A stretch of DNA of 64,000 nucleotides from Massospora cicadina (lineage: Eukaryota; Entomophthoromycota; Entomophthoromycetes; Entomophthorales; Entomophthoraceae), in assembly GCA_022478985.1 (NCBI GenBank), contig JAKSZP010009621.1, positions 1 through 64,000 on the forward strand. Direction: 5' to 3'. Shown piece by piece: positions 46,257-58,014 of this stretch. The notes below the pieces were generated by a model. It was not told the origin of the DNA. It searched no databases and saw only the letters and a program-made list of their open reading frames with translations. Each line of letters opens with the position of its first letter. Position 1 is the first letter of the stretch. The translations under genes and the position numbers were made by a program.

Positions 46257-47403
46257 TAGAAAGATTTATGGGTTTGATTTATTAACGACCAATAACCCCT
46301 ATAAAATTATTACTTGCACAGGTTTGGGTTTGTGCCATTTGTCCACATTGTATAGTTGTTGATATAATTGGTTGATAATAGTATGATGATCATTAGCTGT
46401 AGTTGAATGATAGTCCTAGATCTCAGCCCAACGCTCAGCCAGTATTTCCATTTAAAATACTTGTGATGTTTCAATATAGGGATTCGTTCCATGTACCATA
46501 TAACCCAATCTTCTTTTAGATTCCTGTTAACAGTTTCTCCGGTTTAACACAGTTGGCAGCAATCCCCAATTTGATTACGCTTCTTCTCTGGATCTCCGCT
46601 CAGATCCTTACTCTTTACCTTAAAGAGTCTCCCAATTATCACACAAAGCTATAATATACCTGAGAAATGTAGAACAAATGGATGCTGATGAAATTAAAAA
46701 GCTGGTATATCTACTGTATACTCTGTACTACTTAAAACTATATTTCAGATAAAAAATTTCTTTATTGGTGAATTCTAGGGAATTTATAGTGGGGGATTCA
46801 GCTCCCAACCCCTTGGTTGACACCTCTTCAATGAAACGGCAGCCATTGCCATTGAATCACTTATCCTCATCTCACTAGCGATGGTCTTCCCCATCCTGGT
46901 TAGGATTCTGTCATTGGACTTCCTCACGACCTAAAATGGAAAGAGTCAGAAAGCGCAATCCTAACATTTTCCTCTCAATCCAAGTGAACCAACCATATTT
47001 GGCAACCAACCTGCTTAGGTATGGGACTTGTTAGCCATTAAGGAAGGTCACAAACCAACAGATTGATTCTCTAGTTGCAGGTGGCATCACTCGCCTTAAA
47101 ACTTACTCCTTACATTCCCAATCAGTTTTGATGTTACCCAACCCATCTCAATAAGTACACCTGATAGCTAATCAACTATCATATGCCCCTATATCATTGA
47201 CAACTCTGCCCAACAAGATCTTAAGCATTCATCTGGATTGATCTTTGATGGATCCAACCAGGTGAATAGCCTAAAATCCCCTGAGCATAGTTATTTTTGA
47301 AATCAGGGTCAACTGATTTCTAATTCACCTCGCATTGAGGAATTTTTTTCCTAGTAATTCCTGGTATTCTAGCCATCTGGGAATATGGGCAAAAATCCCA
47401 ACA
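46257..47403 (-). repeat. 3' LTR of element C
   Basis: Aligns closely with 54771-55919. It ends on the plus strand at ATCCCAACA, next to AATTCCCCCTCTTGCC (47404-47419), the polypurine tract read from the other strand. It is the same LTR family as B (GGGAATATGGGCAAA... at the terminus). Confidence 0.94.
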
Positions 47404-47516
47404 AATTCCCCCTCTTGCCTAGATTTCCAGTGAGAAAAGGACCGGTGCTGAAGAGCACCACTTTGGACACTTGGTCGAATACTTCATTTTGCTCAAGTGG
47501 AGTATGATCACCAATA

Positions 47517-47792
47517 CTCAATGCTGCTCAGGACGGCCTTCTGCTTGCGGCTCTCTTCCTCTTCCTCCCCACTACTGCCTACTCAGAGCGCGGTCCCCAC
47601 AATCTACTGTCATGCCAGGTTGATCAATCAACTTGTGATGATATTAATCCAGGGATCCAGTTTTCCCTGCATCAGGGCATATTACCTGCTGTCATATTCA
47701 GGATTCTTGATCCAGCGTCCATGATTCCTGATTTTCTCCTTATCCATAACAGGAGACTCTTGCCATCAATATTTATTTCATGGACCAACTAA
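47517..47792 (+). CDS. Antisense ORF 1 of element C (92 codons, open)
   Basis: On the plus strand, opposite to gag-pol of C. It reads LNAAQDGLLLAALFLFLPTT, AYSERGPHNLLSC, DDINPGIQFSLHQGILPAV and ends HNRRLLPSIFISWTN before TAA. No stop interrupts these 92 codons, although the surrounding pol is full of them. The B copy has equal length and stop and about two thirds identical residues once a compensated shift is allowed. The AALFLFLPTTAYS stretch looks like a signal peptide. A TGA lies just upstream and no in-frame ATG precedes it, so an upstream exon, a lost ATG or decay must be invoked. Function unknown. Confidence 0.6.
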   Translation, partial: LNAAQDGLLLAALFLFLPTTAYSERGPHNLLSCQVDQSTCDDINPGIQFSLHQGILPAVIFRILDPASMIPDFLLIHNRRLLPSIFISWTN

Positions 47793-47986
47793 TAATGCTC
47801 ATTTATGTTTGTCCTTGTTATTTTCTTCTCATAACCTCTTAGCTCATATCATTCTTAATTCTCCTCTGGAGAGCTTATACAATTAATTATGAGATTAATT
47901 TTTCTGAAATTAGAGTTTAATTGATTGTAGAGTGTATAATGTCAACTATCATATAAGTATGATTTCCCCCCTCTCATCCAGCTTAT

Positions 47987-49147
47987 ATGTTGAATTCTGA
48001 GTTGTAGTACCAAAAGCTGCTCAACTGTTTATTTGATCAAGATCTTTGGCTCTTCCAGCCGATGAGTTGGGTGCATGAAGGAACCTCTTCTATGGTCCTT
48101 CCAGGATTCATACGCCTAGTCTGGCACCAGTGGCTAGTCCTTCCATGGAACTACTTAAAATAGTAACCAACCCTTCTGAAACCAGGCTAGTAATTATTTC
48201 AAAATGACTCATGACCAATTCTTCCTTTGTAATCATTTTTGAGTTAGATCTCAAAACTCTCCTGGATTTGTTTCCTTTTGCAGATGTGCCGAACATCATC
48301 ATAAATGCTCCTGAAATAATGCCCTTTGCTCTTAATTTGTTCCTTTCTGGACAGTTCAGACTTACTTCCTGAGTTCCTCTTCCAACTCAGACAGTATTAC
48401 AAGCCAGCTATCTTGGCCACCAAACTCACCATTGGCAACAAAATTCATTTAAACTCTCCTACACAGAATTAAGGGCCCAAATTACTGAGGCTTTATCCAT
48501 AGCGCTGAATCCTTTCAATCTTGAGAACATCCTAGATCAGGATATCGCCACTTATGCTCTTTGCTTTGCCAGCTAAGTTCTTTGAAGTTGGACCATGAAG
48601 CTTCCAGCCTCTCCTGGCTTCTATAGCTCCTTCTTCTTCGGCTTCCAAGAAGCTCATAGTTGTCACTTGTAGGATGCCATTCGCTCCTTGCATGACTATC
48701 TTGTTTCTAGCGCTTCCCATCGGTATCATCTGCTGATGGCTTTAATAGGGGGCATGATTCAGTAACCCCCATCCAGTATCCCTTGTTTACTGCTGGCCCA
48801 TATGTCTGGTGACCTTGATGGAGCCCATTGGCAAGCGCTCAACACTAATCTTCCAGCTCCAGTACCATATTGGGATTACTCAGGGTTATTTTCCAACTGC
48901 CTATTCCTGTACTGCTGCTTCCCTCCCCGCTCTGGGGTTTTGTGATTGGCTTTTTCTAACATCTCAATTTCCCTTTTCTAGTCACTTTCTCACAGGGATC
49001 TACATCCGTTTAATAAACTTGGTTTCATGTAGGTCTAGCCCTCACTAGTGTCCAATCTCACATAGATTTGTTGGGTTATTCATTCCAATAGCGATCCATC
49101 CCCCCTCCTCCAAGAGGCAACATAAGCGGAATCATCCCAAAATTTAA
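47987..49147 (+). pseudogene. Antisense ORF 2 of element C (unknown protein)
   Basis: Begins MLNSEL-stop-YQKLLNCLFDQDLWLFQ, matching MSNSESRYQQLLNSLSDQDL of B. It continues LPEFLFQLRQYYKPAILATK, NPFNLENILDQDIATYAL, SLHDYLVSSASHRY, LMALIGGMIQ, SSIPCLLLAHMSGDLD and GLFSNCLFLYC. It ends in a basic KRQHKRNHPKI tail and TAA at 49145, as in B. Frameshifts and several stops are present. Matching start, core and tail in two separate insertions argue for a real gene of the ancestral element. Confidence 0.7.
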
Positions 49148-49189
49148 TATAATCAATAAAAAATATTATTACTAAAATATATTAGTTTT

Positions 49190-49430
49190 TCTATGCGGTT
49201 TTATGATCTTTTTTTTAATGTTTTTAACAATCTTTTATGTTTTCTTCTTTTTTTCCATGGTACTTGCCCTTGTTTTGGTTCAGAAATCCATCTTTTTTAT
49301 TTTTTCCCCCAAACTGAATCCTAGGTATTATTAAAATACTTGTTTTCTATGGTTCAGAGGTCCTTTTTTGGATTTGGCATAATCATTAGGACATAACCAA
49401 CTTAATGGTTCAGCGGTCCTTTAGAAACTC
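49190..49430 (-). repeat. Direct repeat flanking pol of C, downstream arm
   Basis: Carries GGTTCAGAGGTCC / GGTTCAGCGGTCC (plus strand), the complement of the GGACCTCTGAACC motif of B. It has the CCAAACTGAATCCTAGGTA block that matches 53260-53280 and the repeat arms of B. It lies between integrase and the antisense region. Confidence 0.75.
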
Positions 49431-49459
49431 TTTTTTGTTATTTTTTTCTTTGATCCATC

Positions 49460-50570
49460 GCTTCAAATACTTAGCATGGACTTGATTTACTACTCTATCA
49501 TCAAAGAGGTCCTTGATGGAGTAGGCGTCAGTCGCCATCTTGGGATAATCTCAAACAGACCTGACCACAATGCATCCAGTTTGTTTCTTCTCTTAAAACC
49601 ATGCATATCGCAACAGGCAACTCTTTTTCCTATTCAAAATTCTTATAAGGCTGGTCAGTTCTTATCATCCATTGATTTCGCTCATATCATTTTCTTCAAC
49701 ATAGTATAAAATACTTGCGATTGCATTTCAATAAGAAAATTTGTCAATTGGTTAAGGTACTGCTTGGCACTCATCCCTAATGTTGGTTCCACCACAGAAT
49801 ATAAAAGTGGTGATAACGCGTCCTTCCTCCCATATAGAAATTAAACAGCATTTTTCACATCTCTATATGATGACTGATATTGTAGGTGAATGTCACCAAA
49901 CTAAAGTATGTTCCCCACACAGAAGTTCTTCCTGTGACCAGCTTACTCAACGTCTCAGCCAGTTTTCCATTCACTCATTCCATTAGTCCGTTTATCTCCA
50001 GCTGGTAGGGTATAGACACAACTCCTCAGATCCCCATTTTTAATTTAAATGCGGGATCACATGAGACATGAAGTTTGTCCCATTATTGCTAATCAGGACC
50101 TGTGGGCATCCATGTCGACATATTACTTGATCCAGGATGAATCTCGTGGTGCTGGTAGCGTCTACTTTTGCTTGGGCCTTATCTTGACCCATCTCATCAG
50201 ATGATTGATTGAAGCTATTATGTACTTGACTCCTCCTGTGCTCATCATCAGAGGTCCCACCACGTTGATGGACACTATATGCCAAGAAAATCTAGGTTGG
50301 ACCAGTTGGTATCCAGTTATATTCTTATGTAGCTTGTGCAGCTGGTACTCTACACAACAAACTAGATAGTCGGTGACATCATAGTTCATTGACTCCCAGT
50401 AGTAGCACTGACAAATATGGTCAGTTGTTTTTCTTAGGCCTCCATGCCTGACAACCTTATGAGCATCTTGATATATAGCTGCTCTTTTTGACAGCTTTGG
50501 GAATAGTAACTGCTTCCTATTAATCATCATAAACACTTGTCCTTCCATGGTCTTAGTGTTTTCCATCACT
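49460..50570 (-). pseudogene. Integrase of element C
   Basis: The minus strand is open at 50569-50162 and 50285-50040: RAAIYQDAHKVVRHGGLRKT (finger His), YDVTDYLVCCVEYQ (last Cys changed to Tyr), HIVSINVVGPLMM (first Asp changed to Asn), and HGCPQVLISNNGTNF (second Asp changed to Asn). The terminal domain decays toward 49470. Close match to the integrase of B. Confidence 0.9.
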
Positions 50571-50599
50571 TTTCAAAGTGCACCTTGGATTTCTTGGGG

Positions 50600-51341
50600 C
50601 TAATTCCCAATTTCTTCATCGACCATTCTCTGGAATAACTCATCTGCCTGCTGGTATATCATCTAAACCATTGGTAACTGCAATAAGCTATCTGCATTCT
50701 GATAAGAAACCCCCACTCAGTGGACGATCTCATAATTGTAAGCCTGTAGCTTTAGTGCCTATTGGCCCAGTCGACCTTCTGGTTCTCTCAAATTATGGAT
50801 CCAACGCAATAAGGATTGGTCCATCACCACTTTGAAGTGCATTCCATGGATGCACACCTGAAACTGCTTACAAGTGTAAATGACTGCAAGGCATTACATC
50901 TCTAATACAATGTAGTTCCTATCATTTACTGAGAGTGTCTGGATCACATATGCTACCAGATGTTCATCCTCAAGTTGATCTACTTGGCTTAATATGGCGC
51001 CAATTGCTGTCAACAAAGCATTGGTTTGTATAATAAGTTCTCAATCAAAATTTGGATATTTCAAAATCAGAGAATCTATTAGATATTGGTGTAACACTGA
51101 AGGATTCCTGCACTTCTTCATTCCATATGAATCCTTTCTTTGGATCCAACAGATGGAATAAGGGTTCAGCAATTCTGGTAAAATCCCAAATAAATCTTCT
51201 ATAGTATCTAACCATTCCAAGGAACACTTGGATTTCTCAGACACTTTCCAGCACAGCCATTGATTTATGGCTTCAATCTTCTAGCCTTGTGGCTGCAATC
51301 CACTAGAGTTGGTCATGAATCCCAGATATTCCAACTCTTTA
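50600..51341 (-). pseudogene. RNase H and RT thumb of element C
   Basis: FLGMVRYYRRFIWDFTRIAE and PLFHLLDPKKGFIW (51227-51090) form the RT thumb. RNase H follows to about 50600, with broken equivalents of the B motifs. The RT is split from its palm by the solo LTR at 51342-52283. Confidence 0.85.
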
Positions 51342-52283
51342 TGTGACGGTACAGGACATTCCTGACCATCACATGATCTTTATTAGAGATAATATTAACA
51401 AAAACAAAAATACTAATAAACTTAAAATAGAAAAAACAAGAATTAGACACAGGTATATTAAATGAAGGCTACTATATGTCTTCAAGGGATTAACAGGATT
51501 TGAACTTTGCCCATCAAAATTATTTAATTAAATCACAATCTGAACTTAATGCCAGACCACAAAAGCAGTTAGAACAGAGAAATACCCCTTATTATAGTGG
51601 TTCCAAAATGGAGGAATTGCCTAGCAAAGAGATATTTATGGAAATCAAAATTAACTAATTTTCCTCCTCAAAATACTCCTAATGCACCCTGACGTTCAAG
51701 CCTGTAAAAGAGGCCCTAAATTTAGCCTTTTTGCACCAAACTCCTACGACTTAAACTATTTAGGTGTGCTTACCAACCATAACATATATGAATTTCTTAA
51801 GCATAATAAGATAATTAAGACATATTTCTTGAAACATCTAATTTCACAATTGCAGCATAAATAATCATCAGACTTAAACAAGTTTGATGTATTATTTATG
51901 ACTATTATAAATAAGAATTGAGTAGATTTCATCTCTAAATTTTGTTTATTTCAGCAGTTCTTGCTCAATAAAATCTATCTTTAGATTAACCATTCAATTG
52001 TTTATTTTCTTTGGAAAAATTACACTATGAAGAACTTTTTCTCTCCAAGCCAAGAGAATGAACTTAGTCACTTGATGGAATCTCTTCTACTCTATTGAGG
52101 GTCAAGGAGCTCTGTTAGGGTTGAGTATCCTATTAACTCTTCTATATGGATTAATTAACCCCAACATAATAGTATGCGGACATTCAGAGCCTTCTCTCTG
52201 GGGTGCTTTCAGGGTTGCGGACTATTACTTGGTTGGTTAACCCAGTACTTTTGTCCATTACTGGAAAGAATCAGTACGTTACA
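51342..52283. repeat. Solo LTR inserted in RT of element C
   Basis: 942 bp beginning TGTGACGGTACAGG and ending GTACGTTACA, flanked by CTTTA (51337-51341) and CTTTC (52284-52288), 4 of 5 matching. It separates two parts of RT that are adjacent in B. It has no internal protein frame and no partner LTR nearby, as left by recombination between LTRs. Its family is not otherwise seen in the window; orientation is unknown. Confidence 0.8.
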
Positions 52284-53150
52284 CTTTCTTGAAGAAGTGA
52301 CACTTCCTCAGCTTAATCTTCAGGTTGGCTATGGACAGTCTCTTGAATAATACTTCCAAGTGGTGTAAATATTCAGCAAACTTCCTACTAAACACTTCGA
52401 TATTGTCCAAGTACACCAGGATGCACGACAACTTAAAGTCACTCAGTATAGTGTCCATGGCCCTCTGGAACGTTGCAGGCACATTGCATAACCCTGGGGC
52501 ATTCTCGTCAGTTGGTATAGCCCCTGTGCAGTAATAATCACGCATTTCTTTTGGTATTCTCTTAGCAAATTGATTTGCCAATATCCCAATATTAGATACA
52601 TTTTGGATAAATACTTTGCTTCTCTTAATCAGTATAACACATTGTTTATTCTTGGTAGGGGATAAAAATTCTTCTTCCTAATTTTATTTAGCTTTTGGTA
52701 GTCAATAACCACCCAATTATAGCCATCCTTTTTCTAACAATAAAAATTGGACTCACCCAGGGACTTGACATTGGAACTAGAAGCTCATGCTTCACTAGTT
52801 TGCTGCTTTCTTCTTCCACTACCGCTTCAGCTGTTTTTGACTGTCAAATTAGTCTCATCCTGATTGGCAAATTTTCCTGAGTATTGACCTTGCGGATCAC
52901 ATCTCTTGCACGTCCCAAATTGTGGTCATCCTGAGCAAATACTTCCTGATACTTTTCAAACAATTTGAGCACTTAATCCTGCTGTCCTTCCGTCAGATCA
53001 GCGATTTGCTCTAGATCACCCAATAGGCTGATACTCTCAGTTACCCCATCTGGCTATTAAATCTCATTGAGGGTTTCAAACTTGTGGAATTTCCTCAGCT
53101 TGGCTGTCAGGATTTCTCATCGCTTCCTAGGTCTGAAAATCAAGGACAAA
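52284..53150 (-). pseudogene. RT of element C, palm and N-terminal parts
   Basis: The minus strand at 52580-52280 reads DENAPGLCNVPATFQRAMDT, FKLSCILVYLDNIEVFSRKF (YLDD changed to YLDN, as in B) and HLEVLFKRLSIANLKIKL. 53010-52920 gives the N-terminal linker LTEGQQD-stop-VLKLFEKYQEVF, matching B. The shared YLDN suggests that the change was already in the family's common ancestor. Confidence 0.88.
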
Positions 53151-53154
53151 TTAA

Positions 53155-53420
53155 ATCGATTTTTTAATATTTTATATTTTTGTACTTTTCTTTTGCAATG
53201 GGACTTGTAACCTATTGAAAAGGTTCAGAGGTCTTTCTTTTTCCCTTCATCCAAACTGGGTTTTAGGTAACTCTACCTATCAGTTATCATGGTTCAAATT
53301 CTTATCCTCTTAAGATTTAACCAACCATTTGGTTCAGTGGTCCTTTTCTTAGACCTGACCAAAATATCAGGACATAACAATTAATGATTCAGAGGTTTGC
53401 TGAGAACATTACAACTATTT
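53155..53420 (-). repeat. Direct repeat flanking pol of C, upstream arm
   Basis: GGTTCAGAGGTC, GGTTCAGTGGTCC and ATTCAGAGGT units plus the CCAAACTGGGTTTTAGGTA block match 49190-49430 and the two arms in B. Confidence 0.75.
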
Positions 53421-54752
53421 TCTCTTAGGTCCAATACTTCTGATTTTTTCATATTGACCTTATTTACTATATGAACAGCAGCGCTGTATCTTCACGTATA
53501 GGCTACACTTGCCAACTTTGGCAATACTATTGAATATTAGTCATTTAATCCCAACTGGTTATTTATCCAACAGGTCCTAATTTCATCTCATATTTTGGCA
53601 ATTGATGCTTGAATTCTTCTTTCTCATTAGCCAACAGTTCCATTTGATTGTTCAGATTGTTTTTCTCCTAAAACGATTTTTGGCATTTATTGCAATCCTT
53701 AATTACACAGGTCATTCTGGCCTCGTTAGCTTCATCCAATTTCCTCTTAAACTGATGAACTTATCTTCAGAAACTTTTGATCATTGATTGAGTGTTAAGG
53801 GTGGTTAGCTGAGCAGGTAAAACTGCTTCCACCCCTAGTGCAGGTTTTAAGTTCGAAACCTGTACTGGCTAGAAAACATTCTCAGTGTGGTATATTTGTC
53901 TTAAGGTTGACCCACCTTAGATAATTTAATTTCAATGTTGGGGGTGGAAGGCGAGTTGGTAGGGCATACAGCTACCAACCTGAAGGTTGCAGGTTTGACT
54001 TGTGCCCTTCGCACATTGATTGGGGTGCCAGCTGAAGGAAGCTATTGGCGGTTAATAGGTATAATAACATGAAAGTCTTACCCATGATGTAACCAGAAAA
54101 ATATGAGTCCTGATCTGGAGGTGAAAAAAACTTTCTATGACAGAGTTGACCCTACTCAGGTTTCATGTCAACACTTTCTCTATTTTTGGTAATGTCTGTC
54201 CCCTGGTTGGCCTGCCTCAAATAAATAAATTGATTGAGTGTTGTTGAGTCAAATGATTCTCTCCACTATCTTGGATCAATCATTTCCTGCTTTGACTTCA
54301 TATCTTCACTGGTATGGCAATCCAATCCTCTTTATTGATTGTTTCCTATTTCATCCAATACCTCATCTAAACACTCACACCTCAGGACTATTTAAAGTGG
54401 ACTCAATTATAATCTGAGTTGATACTGCTGTTCCTTAGACTATTTCAAGAGGACCCAATTTCACCCCAAGTTGGCCCTGCTGATCATCTTCATCTTAAAT
54501 AGATGTCCTGTGGAACAGGTTTCTTGCAGCACTAGATAGTTCCATATCTAAGCTGCAAGTACTTTTCCCTGGTAATGAGTATCTTTAATTTGCTTCGCTT
54601 GGAGATCCACTTCTGAGCTGGGTGAACACCAATAAATGTGATTTACTTCACGTTCTGCCTTCATTATTATTACTTTCCTTAGTAACTTATTACCAGAATT
54701 AGAAACATTTTCATTTGACATTATTTATATGTTATTCTATTCAATTAAACCC
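53420..54752 (-). pseudogene. Gag region of element C, interrupted by a SINE
   Basis: Homologous to the gag part of B (11.3-12.5 kb): for example the plus-strand complement of CTGCAAGAAACCTGTTCCAC is at 54510-54530. The SINE sits at 53797-54228. No knuckle is readable here either. Confidence 0.65.
53783..54242 (+). mobile_element. Two-headed tRNA-derived SINE with 14-bp TSD, inside element C
   Basis: The insert 53797-54228 lies between direct repeats ATTGATTGAGTGTT at 53783-53796 and 54229-54242. It begins with one tRNA-like head (GTGGTTAGCTGAGCAGG; B box AAGTTCGAAACC near 53849-53860). About 140 bp later a second tRNA-like head follows (GGGGGTGGAAGGCGAGTTGG; GGTTGCAGGTTTGACTT), then the same tail as the SINE at 9451-9748, ending in AAATAAATAAA. 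Since the TSD brackets both heads, they moved as one unit. It is a composite, not two insertions. Confidence 0.9.
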
Positions 54753-54767
54753 CTGTAGTGAGCACCA
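54753..54767 (-). promoter_or_regulatory. Primer-binding site of element C
   Basis: The minus strand reads TGGTGCTCACTACAG, identical to B, 3 nt inside the 5' LTR. Confidence 0.75.
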
Positions 54768-54770
54768 CTT

Positions 54771-55919
54771 TGTAAAAATTTATGAGTTTGTTTATTATTG
54801 GCCAATAACCCCTATAAATTTATTACTTGCAAAGGTTTGGGTTTGTGCAATTTGTCCACATTGTATAGTTGTTGATATAATTGGTTGATAATAGTATGAT
54901 GACTATTATCCATAGTTGAGTGGAATTCCAATATCTTGGCCCAATGCTCAGCCAGTATTTACACTTGAAAAACTTGTGGTGTCTCAAAATAGTAATTCGT
55001 TCCCTTGTACCATCTAACCCAATATTCTCTTAGATTCCTGTTGATGGTTTCTCCAGTTTGACACACAGTTGGCAGTAATCCCCAATTTGATTCTGCTTCT
55101 TCTCTGGATATCTGCTCAGATCCTTACTCTTTACCTTAAAGAGTCTCCCAATTATCACACACAGCTATAATATACCTGAGAAATATAAACAAATGGATGC
55201 TGATAAAATTAAAGAGCTGGTATATCTACTGTATACTCTGTACTACTTAAAACTATATTTCAGATAAAAAATTTCTTTATTGGTGAATTCTAGGGAATTT
55301 ATAGTGGGGGATTCAGCTCCCAACCCTTGGTTGACACCTCTCCAATGAAACGGCAGCCATTGCCATTAAATCACTTATCCTCATCTCACCAGCGATGGTC
55401 TTCCCCATCCTGGTTAAGATTCTATCATTGGACTTCCTCAAGACCTAAAAAAATGGAAAGAGTCAGAAAACACAATCCTAATATTTTCCTCTCAATCCAA
55501 GTGAACCAACCATATTTGGCAACCAACCTGCTTAGGTATGGGACTTGTTAGCCATTAAGGAAGGTAACAAACCAACAGATTGATTCTCTAGTTGCAGGTG
55601 GCATCACTCGCCTTGCAACTTACTCCTTACATTCCTAATCAGTCAGTGATGAAACCCAACCCATCCCATTTGTTACATCTGATAGTTAATCAGCTATAAG
55701 ATGCCCCTATTTTGTCAGCAACTCTGCCCTACAAGATCTTAAGCAACTATCTGGATTGATCCTCAATGCTTTCAATCAGTTGAATAGCCTAAAATCCCCT
55801 AAACATAATCACCCCAAAATTAGGGTCAACCAATTTACAATTCACCTCGCATTAGGGAATTATCCCCTAGCTATTCCTGGTAATCTAGCTGGCTGGGAAT
55901 ATGGGCAAAGATACCAACA
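54771..55919 (-). repeat. 5' LTR of element C
   Basis: 1149 bp, TGTAAAAATTTATG...GATACCAACA on the plus strand, followed by the CCTGC duplication. It aligns with 46257-47403. Confidence 0.94.
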
Positions 55920-56600
55920 CCTGCAAACTACCTTAAATAGACAACACTTGTTACACTCACGTAATCTTGTGAAGAATTTAAAGGATATTGAGGATTTATT
56001 GTCTGTCTTTCAAAAAGTGGACTTGTATGTAAAATTTCAAAGTGTAATTTTTTTAGTGGAAGTTATGTTTTTGAGCAACCTAACTTTTAAGGGCGGGTAT
56101 AGAGCTCTCCCCTGTAATCTTGAGACCATCCTCTATTGGCCTTACCCCATATCACAGAATCAGCTTAATAGCTTCTTAGGTACCATTATTTTCTTTAAAA
56201 AGCTTTCACCTGCGGTGGCTCAGTTGTTGGCACCCTTTGACCCATTGATGTTTAAGAACATTCCATTCATGTGGGCGGAAGTCCGCCAACAAGCTTATGA
56301 TGCCTTCAAGGAGGTTTTTGTGTCACCCTTTGTTATCAAGCACAAAGATTCCTCCAGTCCCTTTTTTGTGGCGTTTAATGCATAAGCGGCAGGTGTGGGG
56401 CGGTGTAACTCCAGGAGCATGAAGTATTGGAACATCATGTCAATTTATTTTCTCACAAGTTCTCCTTATTATAGCAACCATGAGCAATCTATAATAAGGA
56501 TCTTTGTTGAGGTGATATGGTAACTCAATCACTGGCATTGTCTTTCTTTGAGCGTCACATGAAGTGGTTGTTAAAAGATATCAGCAGAACCTTGTGCTCT
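55920..56600 (+). pseudogene. RT palm/thumb and RNase H of element E
   Basis: Resumes after element C. VFQKVDLYVKFQSVIFLVEV and QNQLNSFLGTIIFFKKLSPA are RT strands (LY.K..KC.F..., FLG), then FDPLMFKNIPFMWAEVRQQA and KDSSSPFFVAFNA, the RNase H entry with the first Asp changed to Asn. NHEQSIIRIFVEV continues RNase H near 56480. The 209-codon open frame that starts at 55756 is chimeric: its first ~55 codons are LTR of element C. Confidence 0.85.
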
Positions 56601-56759
56601 TTAGGAAACCCTAAAAGTTAGCTCATTGGCAGGCTCAGAACTATCACAACCTCAGTAGCCTAACTTTTTTAGTATGCAATCGTTAAGAGTGCTCTGAGTC
56701 TTTCCAGACATGTTGGGCAACATTCATTCCCTAAGTCCCATTAATAAGGAGGCTCAAGA

Positions 56760-57800
56760 ACTGAACACAATCATTTCACCTTTTTAAATCTTAGCCTTTG
56801 CTCCCCCAAAATTCTGTGGCAGACTAGGATTCTAATTTACCATTATTTCCCATGTTTTTAGATCAAAAATCCTGCTTGAAGGGGTTGGAGTTTTTTAATC
56901 ATTGGCACGCTATCTAATAAATGAACCCACTAGATCTTTAATGGTAAGATGATTATGTTTAAAAAAGGGTGAATATCTCCCCCGCTTCGCAATTATGTAA
57001 TCCTTAAACATCATGACCCCCAGTGGTAGGCTATCTGGGTCACAAGGAATGCCTTGATCATTTAAAAAGGTCATTCAATTGGCCAGGCATTTTTAAGGAT
57101 ATCCCTCTGTCAATTGCGTGACTTGTGCCCAGGTGAAATTAGACTAGTCAGTTAAAAATAGGTTGGTACTTTCATATTAACAGGCATAAGACCCCTGGGC
57201 TTTAGTATCTATTGACATTATTGTTGAATTCCCTAAATCTAATTTATAGACTGCCATACTGGTTGTAGTGGTTTATTTTAATAGTTTTCTATGTTTATTC
57301 CATGTTTTGATCAATCTCTCCATAATAGATAACTTGGCTCTTCATCATTTATGTGTTTTTTATGAGTTGTCTCTAGAGGTGGTGAGTGATTGGGCCCCTA
57401 GATTACAGCACGATCAGGAGTGCTTTGCTTGCCATTTTGAAAATTAGGTCATGCCTCTCTACTACATATCATCTAAAATCTGAAAGGCAGATAGAAAGGG
57501 TCAACCAGATCCTAGAGAAGTAAATTTGCTGCTATGCCTTGACTGCTTATGACACTTAAGCAGATGATCTTTTTTAGTGCAGTTCACCTACAATAATAAA
57601 ACTCATCTTTTAACACAAGTTTTTTCCCATATGAAAAATTTTAAGTATAATCCCTCTTTCCAAGTTGGACCTCGTCTTATCTATGAGGTTTCTGCCATTG
57701 AAGAACGCCCGCAGTTTCTCTGAGACACCCAAAACCTGGTGTGGGAGCATTTAGCTAAGGCTATCTCTAACTACAAGAAGTGTTAAATTGCAAGCATCAT
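56760..57800 (+). pseudogene. Integrase of element E (chromovirus type)
   Basis: The first-Asp strand is near 57205-57260 (SIDIIVEFPKSNL-like in one frame). LSLEVVSDWAPR at 57365-57405 is the VSDRGPQF region. YHLKSERQIERVNQILE at 57465-57520 is the strongly conserved YHPQTDGQTERVNQ.LE block with the catalytic Glu. The style is chromoviral; frames shift several times. Toward 57780, WEHLAKAISNYKK may belong to the terminal domain. Confidence 0.82.
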
Positions 57801-58014
57801 CCTGCTCCTTGTTAAGCAGAGCTTCTTTGTTAGCTTGCTACTTGTCACCAGCAAAGGATAGTCACCTCCAGGAAGCTTAAAATCAAACATTTGGGACTAA
57901 TTTTGGTAGAATAGGGCTTATAAAATTTGGCTTCCCACATGATGATCCACAATTATTGAGAACAGCGCAATTTTTAAAGGGCTCTAAGCTTTAACCAATT
58001 AATGGTGAATCCTC

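Larger units (their letters stand above)
46257..55919 (-). mobile_element. Ty3/Gypsy element C, minus strand, same family as B, nested in E
   Basis: 9663 bp with LTRs at 46257-47403 and 54771-55919 and perfect 5-bp duplications CCTGC at 46252-46256 and 55920-55924. Internal order on the minus strand: gag, RT, RNase H, integrase, then the antisense region and polypurine tract. It is larger than B mainly because it received a solo LTR (942 bp) and a two-headed SINE (about 430 bp). All genes are broken. Confidence 0.95.

Noticed and set aside
53797..54010. Possible functional tRNA genes
   Set aside because: Box-like sequences are present, but no full cloverleaf with acceptor pairing is evident, and both heads lie within one TSD-bracketed insert with a SINE tail.
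55756..56385. A 209-codon plus-strand open frame
   Set aside because: Chimeric: the first ~55 codons are the end of the 5' LTR of element C read antisense, the rest is RT of element E. The junction is the CCTGC duplication, so it is not a gene.
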